A stretch of DNA of 31,106 bases from JAAFJT01 sp043772905. GTDB taxonomy: Bacteria; Bacteroidota; Bacteroidia; Chitinophagales; Saprospiraceae. This document shows positions 25,120-31,106 of this stretch, in pieces. The position numbers and the translations under genes were made by a program. The stretch spans positions 1 through 31,106 of the forward strand of contig JAYVFS010000220.1 of the NCBI GenBank assembly GCA_043772905.1. Reading direction: 5' to 3'. The notes under the pieces were generated by a model. That model was not told the DNA's origin and did no database searches. It saw only the letters and a list, made by a program, of their open reading frames with translations. The first letter of the stretch is position 1, and every line of letters starts with the position of its first letter.

Positions 25120-28100
25120 TTAATTCAACCGCACATCAACCCCCAACTCAACAACATCATTCAAAGCCATTTTTTCTGAAAAATCTAAGGAAACCATCTC
25201 CAATTCAGTTGCCAATACTTCATTTTTGATATAATCGGCATAACCTTCGACGGCAGCGATAATCGCATCGTGGCGTTCCAATTTGACAGAAATTTTGTCT
25301 GTGATATTGAAATTGCGGTCTTTCCGGATGTTTTGGATTTTGTTCACCAAATCCCGCGCCGTACCTTCTGCTTCCAATTCAGGTGTCAAAGTAATGTCAA
25401 GTGCCACTGTCACATCGCCGTCAGAAGCGACTTCCCAACCCGGAATGTCTTCCGAAGTGATGAGGAAATCATCAATCGTTAGGTTGTAAGTTTCGTCGCC
25501 GATACTGAGGGGGTAGGTTTTATCCTTTTCGATTTTAGCAATATCGGCTTGCATCAAGGCTTCGATTGCCAATTGCCCTGCACGCATATTTTTACCCAAA
25601 ACTTTACCCAATGTCTTAAGATTCGGACGAATACGCTTGTTGACAACGCCTGATGTATCGGTGATGTATTCCAATGTTTTGACGTTTGTTTCTGCCAAAA
25701 TCAAATCTTTCACCGCTTCTACTTGATGAATAAAATGAGCATCGAGAATCGGCAACATCGCTTTTTGCAAGGGCTGACGAACCCTTATTTTCGCTTTTTT
25801 GCGTAAGCTCAAAATCAAACTGGAAATGCGTTGAGCATAGTCCATTTGTTGCTCTAAGTCTTTGTCTATCAATTTGTTATCGGTAACGGTCAAATCTGTC
25901 AAATGTACTGATGGGTGTCTCAAAGGCGTATTGTTTTCAATCGCTTTTGAGCGAATACCATCTGTTAGGTTTTGATACAACCAATCCGTAAAAAACGGTG
26001 CGATAGGCGAAGACAATTGAGCCACAATCATCAAACATTCGTACATCGTTTCATAAGCCGCTTTTTTGTCCCCCCCAGCCCCCAGAGGGGGAGTCCTGCT
26101 CGTATCACCCCCTTCGGGGGCAGGGGGGGAAGCTTTCCAAAAACGACGGCGTGACAAACGGACATACCAGTTTGAAAAGTCATTGTCCACAAATTTTTCA
26201 ATCGCCCGAGCCGCTTGTGTAGGTTCATAAGTGGCATAATATTCACTCACTTCAGCGACCAAACTGTGAAGTTTTGACAAAACCCATCTATCCAATTCCG
26301 TACGGCTTGCCACAGGCGTTTGGTTCATTTCGTCCTGCACAAAACCGTCCACATTGGCGTACATCGCAAAGAAATTATACGTATTATATAGCGTCCCAAA
26401 AAACTTATTGCGAACTTCGGTGATACCCTCAATATCAAATTTCAAATTGTCCCACGGTTGTGCATTTGAAATCATGTACCAACGTGTTGCGTCAGCCCCA
26501 TGTTTGGCAATCGTTTCAAACGGTTCAACAGCATTGCCCTTGCTTTTGGACATTTTTTGACCATTTTTGTCTTGAACCAAACCATTTGACACCACGTTTT
26601 TGAACGCCACAGAATCATAAGCCATCACCGCAATCGCATGAAGTGTGTAGAACCAACCACGTGTTTGGTCAACACCTTCGGCAATAAAATCGGCTGGATA
26701 AGAGACATTAAACGGTGCTTTGAAGGGCATATCGTCGCCATTTTTCAACTTTTCGTAATCCAAACCCCATTGTGCATAAGGCATTGAACCCGAATCGAAC
26801 CACACATCAATCAAATCCAATTCCCGTTTCATCGGGCGACCATCTTCTGAAACTAAGATGATATCGTCAATATACGGACGGTGCATGTCTTTCGGAACAG
26901 TCTGATTTAAGCCCAAAACAGCATTGGCTTTGTCTATTTCTGCTTGTAATTCAATGATAGAACCGATACATTTTTCGCCCCCTGCCCCCGAAGGGGGTTC
27001 TGCCGCGCTCGTAGCTCCCCCTTCGGGGGCGGGGGGGGTACGCCAAATTGGTAAACCGATGCCCCAATAACGACTGCGGCTCAAATTCCAATCTTGCAAA
27101 TTCTCCAACCACTTGCCAAAACGACCTTCGCCAGTTGCCGCAGGTTTCCAATTGATTGTTTGATTGAGTTCAAACATACGGTCTTTCGCTCTCGATGCGG
27201 CGATAAACCACGAATCCAAAGGATAGTACAAAACGGGCTTGTCGGTGCGCCAACAATGTGGATAAGAGTGGACATATTTCTCAACTTTGAAGGCATAACC
27301 TTCCAATTTGAGTTTTACAGCGATGTCCACATTGACATCCACATAATCAGGGTCGTCTTTATAATTTTTGACATAACGATTTGAAAATTCGCCTACGTTA
27401 TTCGTGAATTTACCTTGTTTATCCACCAAAGTCAATGCGCCGATACCATTTTGACGACCGACTTTCATATCTTCTGCACCAAATGAGGGCGCAGTGTGGA
27501 CAACGCCCGTACCGTCTTCGGTCGTTACAAAATCGCCTGTGATGACGCGAAACGCATCTGTTGCACCGTTCAACGGTTCGATGTCGTTGCCATAAGCCAA
27601 TAATTGTTCGTAGCGAATACCGTCTAATTTGCTGCCAGCGACCCCCTCAGTAATTGAGAGAATTTCAGGCTGATTTTTGCCGCCCAGCCATTTTGACATC
27701 AAGGCTTCCGCTAAAATGACACTGACTTCTGCCTTTGTATAAGGATTTAAAGTCTTGATTTTCACGTATTTAATATTCGGACCAACGGCCAAAGCGGTGT
27801 TTGAAGGCAATGTCCAAGGCGTTGTCGTCCAAGCGATAATACGAACGTCTTCTGTGTCGTCATCGAATAAAAACGCCGAGTCATCATTGCGAATCACCTT
27901 AAACATCGCAACAGCCGTTGTATCGGTCACATCTTTATATGTGCCAGGCATATTCAATTCATGCGAACTCAAACCCGTGCCTGCCGCAGGTGAATACGGC
28001 TGAATCGTATAACCTTTGTACAAATAACCTTTGTCATACAGTCGTTTGAGCAAATACCAAACGGTTTCGATGTACTCATTTTCATAAGTGACATAAGGAT

Positions 28101-28533
28101 TATCTAAATCCACCCAATAACCCATTTTGACGGTGATATCATCCCACAAATCCTTGTAACGCATGACCGTTTCGCGGCATTGATGGTTATAATCGTCCAC
28201 CGAAATCTTTTTGCCGATGTCTTCTTTTGTGATACCGAGTTCTTTTTCAACCGCCAATTCAATCGGCAAACCATGTGTATCCCAACCGCCTTTGCGTTCT
28301 ACCCGCTTACCATTGAGGGTTTGAAAACGGCAGAAAATATCCTTAATCGTCCGCGCCATAACGTGGTGAATGCCTGGCAAACCATTCGCCGACGGTGGTC
28401 CTTCGTAAAAAACAAAGGTGTTGTTTGGGTCGCGCTGCTCAACGGATTTGTCGAAGACCCCCTCAGTATCCCAAAAGTTTAGAATCTGTTTGTCTATTTC
28501 GGGCAGGTTTAGCCCTTTGTATTCTTTGTACAT
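25120..28533 (-). CDS. ileS: Isoleucyl-tRNA synthetase with two palindromic-element insertions
   Basis: The 1137-residue enzyme charges tRNA-Ile. Class I signatures are GPPSANGLPGIHH (HIGH variant GIHH, 54-57) and KMSKS (660-664), with GWDTHGLPIE and WTTTPWTLPSNTA of the editing and catalytic region. The C-terminal part ends in the extended domain of this subtype (ALNDVVELGVDVRLN). Two in-frame insertions encode P-P-A-P-E-G-G-type peptides: about residues 499-519 between WRT and EKCIGS, and about 801-821 after RRRFWKA. Both fall at surface-loop positions, so the gene is probably still functional. Motif copies: 25503, 27643 and 28459. It starts only 35 bp after the PLD gene, with no evident promoter of its own. 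Confidence 0.96.
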   Translation of the reverse strand: MYKEYKGLNLPEIDKQILNFWDTEGVFDKSVEQRDPNNTFVFYEGPPSANGLPGIHHVMARTIKDIFCRFQTLNGKRVERKGGWDTHGLPIELAVEKELGITKEDIGKKISVDDYNHQCRETVMRYKDLWDDITVKMGYWVDLDNPYVTYENEYIETVWYLLKRLYDKGYLYKGYTIQPYSPAAGTGLSSHELNMPGTYKDVTDTTAVAMFKVIRNDDSAFLFDDDTEDVRIIAWTTTPWTLPSNTALAVGPNIKYVKIKTLNPYTKAEVSVILAEALMSKWLGGKNQPEILSITEGVAGSKLDGIRYEQLLAYGNDIEPLNGATDAFRVITGDFVTTEDGTGVVHTAPSFGAEDMKVGRQNGIGALTLVDKQGKFTNNVGEFSNRYVKNYKDDPDYVDVNVDIAVKLKLEGYAFKVEKYVHSYPHCWRTDKPVLYYPLDSWFIAASRAKDRMFELNQTINWKPAATGEGRFGKWLENLQDWNLSRSRYWGIGLPIWRTPPAPEGGATSAAEPPSGAGGEKCIGSIIELQAEIDKANAVLGLNQTVPKDMHRPYIDDIILVSEDGRPMKRELDLIDVWFDSGSMPYAQWGLDYEKLKNGDDMPFKAPFNVSYPADFIAEGVDQTRGWFYTLHAIAVMAYDSVAFKNVVSNGLVQDKNGQKMSKSKGNAVEPFETIAKHGADATRWYMISNAQPWDNLKFDIEGITEVRNKFFGTLYNTYNFFAMYANVDGFVQDEMNQTPVASRTELDRWVLSKLHSLVAEVSEYYATYEPTQAARAIEKFVDNDFSNWYVRLSRRRFWKASPPAPEGGDTSRTPPLGAGGDKKAAYETMYECLMIVAQLSSPIAPFFTDWLYQNLTDGIRSKAIENNTPLRHPSVHLTDLTVTDNKLIDKDLEQQMDYAQRISSLILSLRKKAKIRVRQPLQKAMLPILDAHFIHQVEAVKDLILAETNVKTLEYITDTSGVVNKRIRPNLKTLGKVLGKNMRAGQLAIEALMQADIAKIEKDKTYPLSIGDETYNLTIDDFLITSEDIPGWEVASDGDVTVALDITLTPELEAEGTARDLVNKIQNIRKDRNFNITDKISVKLERHDAIIAAVEGYADYIKNEVLATELEMVSLDFSEKMALNDVVELGVDVRLN
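26070..26131. repeat. Palindromic element inside ileS, copy 2
   Basis: A GC-rich element has outer arms CCCCCCCAGCCCCC / GGGGGCAGGGGGG and inner hairpins CCCCC-AGA-GGGGG and CCCCC-TTC-GGGGG. It shares GCTCGTA in its centre with copy 1. On the coding strand it is translated as S-P-P-A-P-E-G-G-D-T-S-R-T-P-P-L-G-A-G-G. Confidence 0.9.
26977..27039. repeat. Palindromic element inside ileS, copy 1
   Basis: Same layout as the copy at 26070: outer G/C-rich arms, inner hairpins CCCCC-GAA-GGGGG and CCCCC-TTC-GGGGG, and GCTCGTA in the centre. The coding strand reads T-P-P-A-P-E-G-G-A-T-S-A-A-E-P-P-S-G-A-G-G. Orientation and reading frame are the same. Confidence 0.9.
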
Positions 28534-28568
28534 AATTTATTGATTTTCTTATCGTAATTTCTTGTTTT

Positions 28569-29828
28569 TTATTCATTTCTATATATAATAGATACAATAT
28601 AAATTCGTCGCTTAAAAATTGAGACGAATTTTCTTTCATCCAAATCAACATCATCTAATATCTTATTTGTGCCTGTAATCCTTGTAGTCTGATAAAACGA
28701 TGATTCCCATTCAAAAATCTGATAAATTTCTTTAGGAAGAAACCTTTCTTCAAACTCATTGAAAGATTTAGCTTCAAAAATATTTACTGATTTATCAATG
28801 ATTTTATCAGACCAAAGTTCCTTAAAATCAGGGCTAGAATAAATGAGTATATTTTTGTTCATGAATATTTGCTCTTTAATTTCAATATTAACATAAAAGC
28901 CCCCCGCGATTAAATCCTGCTCGTCAATAGTTCTTTCAGGTTGTAAAATAACTCTCTTCCTTATAGCTTCTATATTTCCAAAACGACGTTTACCAAACTT
29001 AACCTGCTTCGATGATATATTATCAGTTTTGTCTCTTGCTCTTAAATTAGCCCGATAAAAAGTGACAGAACCATCATCATCATTAATAGCGTGAACAATA
29101 ATATTTTTGCCATATCTCTCAATTTCTGACAATTCTCTTTTATCGCTTCCAAGAATAATGATAGTGGAATTCCATAAATTTGATAAATCACTACCTATAA
29201 TTTCAATTGTTCTGGAATACTCAGTAAATGAACTAATCAAAAATATTTGCGGAAAATATCTAACCAACCAATTCCGATAATCCGAACCCTGCAAGGCTGT
29301 AAAATAGTTATAACTACTTTTATCAAAAGGTTTATCGTTGCATGAATTCTTAATATCTTCTAAATGTTTGCGAATATTTTTGTAAAAACTATTATCATAT
29401 TCATTTATCGAAACACTAATAATTACAGAGCCTTCAATATTTGTACCGCCCAATGCCCATTTTGTGAAATTATGACTGCCAATCCATATTTCAGTGCCTT
29501 CTTCTCCTTTATCCATGAAGATAACTTTAGAGTGTAACAAACCTTCATTAGTCTCAATCCTCTTTGAATGAACATAAAACTTAGGTGTTGAACCAATCTT
29601 ATTTTGAATTCCTAATAGTGCATTAAAATTAGTCGGCATACTTACATCTACACAATAAAATGAATCTTTATGTTTCAATGCATTTACTAAAGTATCTCCA
29701 AAATAATCATCACCAATTGCCCAAAATGCTACAGCCCCCCTTAGTATTTTTGTTTGTTCAAGGGATTCTTTAAGTCGTTTTTTTACATCACACTTTGAAA
29801 AGTCATTAGGGATAAATTCAATTGTCAT
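28569..29828 (-). CDS. Phospholipase-D-like (HKD) domain protein, possible nuclease
   Basis: The 419-residue protein has one PLD/HKD motif, LLHSKVIFMD (H99, K101, D106), followed by IGSHNFTKWALGG (GSxNFT, 117-122). A single HKD usually means a dimer forms the active site. The C-terminal half (about 180-419) is unassigned. Similar single-HKD proteins include nucleases of restriction-like systems, but lipid or other phosphodiester substrates remain possible. The gene is AT-rich with no close neighbour partner, and lies between ileS and its 5' relic. A 9/10 motif copy (29737) encodes I-L-R-G-A-V. Confidence 0.75.
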   Translation of the reverse strand: MTIEFIPNDFSKCDVKKRLKESLEQTKILRGAVAFWAIGDDYFGDTLVNALKHKDSFYCVDVSMPTNFNALLGIQNKIGSTPKFYVHSKRIETNEGLLHSKVIFMDKGEEGTEIWIGSHNFTKWALGGTNIEGSVIISVSINEYDNSFYKNIRKHLEDIKNSCNDKPFDKSSYNYFTALQGSDYRNWLVRYFPQIFLISSFTEYSRTIEIIGSDLSNLWNSTIIILGSDKRELSEIERYGKNIIVHAINDDDGSVTFYRANLRARDKTDNISSKQVKFGKRRFGNIEAIRKRVILQPERTIDEQDLIAGGFYVNIEIKEQIFMNKNILIYSSPDFKELWSDKIIDKSVNIFEAKSFNEFEERFLPKEIYQIFEWESSFYQTTRITGTNKILDDVDLDERKFVSIFKRRIYIVSIIYRNE

Positions 29829-29868
29829 TTATCGGTTGAGTTAAAATAGTGAATAAATTATTTTTTAT

Positions 29869-29911
29869 CATTCGTTAAAAGTGTCGCTGTTGGCGACACT
29901 TTTAACGAATG
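29869..29911. other. Perfect 19-bp hairpin upstream of the PLD gene
   Basis: CATTCGTTAAAAGTGTCGC (29869-29887) pairs perfectly with 29893-29911 around a five-base loop. No T-run follows on either strand, so it is not a standard terminator. It also contains the stop codon of the ileS relic frame. Confidence 0.75.
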
Positions 29912-30039
29912 AAGCTCTTGCCATAATTGAAAACAATGAAACTGCGCGATTGATTTGTCTCTGCCCCCTCAGTATCCCAGAAGTTTAGAATCTGTTTGTC
30001 TATTTCGGGTAGGTTTAGCCCTTTGTATTCTTTGTACAT
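29902..30039 (-). pseudogene. Relic of the ileS 5' end (45-codon frame)
   Basis: Bases 29964-30054 match 28458-28548 (87 of 91), covering the ileS start codon, about 15 bases upstream and the first 25 codons. The relic reads M-Y-K-E-Y-K-G-L-N-L-P-E-I-D-K-Q-I-L-N-F then W-D-T-E-G, after which 20 unrelated codons lead to a stop at 29904-29902. The homology begins exactly at CCCCCTCAGTA. It may still be translated as a short peptide. Confidence 0.9.
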
Positions 30040-30060
30040 AACTAATTGATTTTCAGTCTA

Positions 30061-30984
30061 TTATTTTTTGTATTTTAAATTATACCAATCAATTACTGGC
30101 TTGCTATCGAATGTTGTGAATCGGATTCCTGTTAACTTTCTTAAATGCCAATACATTATGGTTAAATCTATTAGATTTTGTTCTTTTTTACATTCACGTA
30201 CTATATTTTTTATAATTTCTTCGTTAGAAGCATTTTGTACAAGGTTAAACCTTGATGTAATTTTTATACGAGAAGTATCTAAACTATCCTCTCCATCTGA
30301 ATCAGTAAAAAAAGAAATTGGTTTATAAAAAAAACTATTCTTACTATTTCCAATATTTTTTATATAAGTATTTTCATAATCTTTACCTTTTTGAATAATC
30401 AAATCTTTTGTGAATAATTTAATCATATTATTCTCCGCATAATTTGATAGACTATCAAGGAAATCTAAATGATATCTGCTTCCTCTACCAACTTGTTCAA
30501 AAGCAATTTGAATTTGTGATAAATAGTTAAAAACATCTCGTGTTTTATCTGTTTCTTCTTTCACTACTTCTTTCAATTTATCATTCACTTCTTTCCTCGC
30601 TGTTGCATCAATCAAAGTTTGAAGATTATTATTTTTAAATGCCTCTTCAACTTTATTTTTAACCTCTAATTTTGCAGCATCGGCAGTTTGTAATGCCAAA
30701 AGTTTTACTTGCATTTCACTTAAAGTCTTTGTGTAATCTAAAGATAATTTTGAGCTTTCTTTAGTATCAGCCAAAGTTTTATCAGCATCTTTTCCTATTT
30801 TCTCAATATCAGGTTTTAATTTTGCTACATCTTCCTGAATATCTTTTTTAATGTCTTGAATACTACTTTTGATAAAGAAAGCTGCAATGACTACTATTAT
30901 AGAAGCCAGTCCAAGCACATACTTGAATAAACTAATAAGGCTATCATAATGCATTTTTTCTTCCGAAGGGGGTTGATTTGCCAT
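30061..30984 (-). CDS. Membrane-anchored coiled-coil protein, function unknown
   Basis: The 307-residue protein starts with a short polar tail (MANQPPSEEKMHYD), one membrane helix at about 18-39, then a Lys/Glu/Asp-rich coiled-coil region (about 40-165) and a C-terminal domain (about 165-307) ending KPVIDWYNLKYKK. I do not recognise it. The gene is AT-rich, ends 22 bases before the ileS 5' relic and starts close to a transposase-like end, which suggests accessory origin. It could be an envelope-linked partner of nearby defence-type genes, but nothing shows this. Confidence 0.7.
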   Translation of the reverse strand: MANQPPSEEKMHYDSLISLFKYVLGLASIIVVIAAFFIKSSIQDIKKDIQEDVAKLKPDIEKIGKDADKTLADTKESSKLSLDYTKTLSEMQVKLLALQTADAAKLEVKNKVEEAFKNNNLQTLIDATARKEVNDKLKEVVKEETDKTRDVFNYLSQIQIAFEQVGRGSRYHLDFLDSLSNYAENNMIKLFTKDLIIQKGKDYENTYIKNIGNSKNSFFYKPISFFTDSDGEDSLDTSRIKITSRFNLVQNASNEEIIKNIVRECKKEQNLIDLTIMYWHLRKLTGIRFTTFDSKPVIDWYNLKYKK

Positions 30985-31009
30985 GTTTTAATTTTATAAA
31001 AGTGAATAA

Positions 31010-31106
31010 ATAACTCAACTTACGCAAAGTTTTCATAGTCATATTGAAATTACCTAACTTGGCGCTATGAAAACGATGATAGATTTATACAGCGATTATC
31101 TACTTA
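31010..31106 (+). mobile_element. Probable left end of an insertion sequence
   Basis: ATG 31067 opens MKTMIDLYSDYLL, which resembles N-termini of DDE transposases common in Bacteroidota, but only 13 codons are in view. Upstream, GTTTTCATAG (31029-31038) pairs with CTATGAAAAC (31065-31074) over the start codon, as in insertion sequences that limit translation from outside transcripts. The exact end of the element is not determined. Confidence 0.5.

Larger units (their letters stand above)
382..29974. repeat. Interspersed polar 10-mer CCCCTCAGTA, 24 exact copies
   Basis: Exact copies with CCCCTCAGTA on the plus strand start at 1409, 4104, 5723, 9734, 10559, 11187, 11615, 13221, 14911, 16400, 16847, 17545, 19307, 20269, 21876, 23240, 27643, 28459 and 29965. 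Copies as TACTGAGGGG start at 6600, 14438, 19705, 25082 and 25503. One-mismatch copies lie at 382, 7592 and 29737. The preceding base is nearly always A or C and the next is usually T, so the extended consensus is [AC]CCCCTCAGTAT. Thirteen exact copies lie inside genes, in several frames (reading P-S-V, P-Q-Y, P-L-S, T-E-G or L-R-G), and eleven lie between genes or in a gene relic. With equal base frequencies about 0.06 copies would be expected in both strands. Confidence 0.95.

Noticed and set aside
26951..27151. Open frames across the palindromic elements on either strand
   Set aside because: They are by-products of the GC-rich insert; the IleRS frame continues through it with intact flanking motifs.
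29869..29911. Hairpin as a standard Rho-independent terminator
   Set aside because: No T-run follows the stem on either strand; kept only as an unexplained palindrome.
1..31106. tRNA or rRNA genes
   Set aside because: No cloverleaf with conserved tRNA bases or rRNA sequence was recognised by eye; a covariance search was not possible.

Overview
The window looks like chromosomal DNA of a member of the phylum Bacteroidota. It is AT-rich, start codons are mostly preceded by A/T-rich leaders without a Shine-Dalgarno box, and candidate promoters match the Bacteroidota -7 element TAnnTTTG. The protein set also fits: YceI, pirin, gcvH followed by a VanZ-like gene, Omp85-type barrels, WG-repeat and TPR proteins, and a large IleRS with a GIHH active-site signature. 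A genus cannot be named from sequence alone; a Saprospirales/Chitinophagales-like lineage is only a guess.

Layout. 1-380: truncated membrane-protein gene (minus). 558-2527: TPR membrane protein overlapping rnhB. 2612-3607: anchored coiled-coil protein (minus). 4043-5621: PolB-like exonuclease and an outer-membrane barrel. 5857-7188: icd. 7318-9619 (minus): Omp85-like barrel and a membrane-tethered Ppx/GppA-fold protein. 9847-11486: VOC protein, then a TetR-DinB pair (minus). 11728-14472: gcvH, VanZ-like and a 603-residue TPR protein. 14739-14870: a small membrane protein gene framed by terminators. 15160-17499: yceI, pirin and an AstE/AspA-like deacylase. 17584-21834 (minus): TPR/SEC-C protein, aldose-epimerase-like protein, lipoprotein and WG-repeat protein. 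21933-30984 (minus): ileS, flanked on both sides by accessory genes (AlbA_2/HATPase protein, AAA ATPase plus DUF4276 pair, PLD nuclease-like protein, TM coiled-coil protein). 31067 onward: probable start of a transposase.

Three layers of structure are not explained by the genes. (1) A polar 10-mer, CCCCTCAGTA, occurs exactly 24 times in 31 kb (19 on the plus strand, 5 on the minus) plus at least three 9/10 matches. It lies both between genes and inside genes, in several reading frames, and it forms one arm of several terminators. This density resembles DNA uptake sequences or Chi/KOPS-type polar motifs, none of which I know to be described with this sequence in Bacteroidota. (2) ileS carries two in-frame copies of a roughly 62-bp GC-rich palindromic element, adding about 21 residues each. 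(3) Both ends of ileS are duplicated outside the gene. A 91-bp copy of its 5' end starts exactly at a CCCCTCAGTA motif and lies beyond the PLD gene. A 53-bp copy of its 3' end lies beyond the AAA/DUF4276/AlbA_2 genes.

Taken together, ileS looks like an anchor for repeated acquisition of defence-like cargo, with motif-bounded recombination scars left behind. That last step is inference; the repeats and duplications themselves can be read directly from the sequence.
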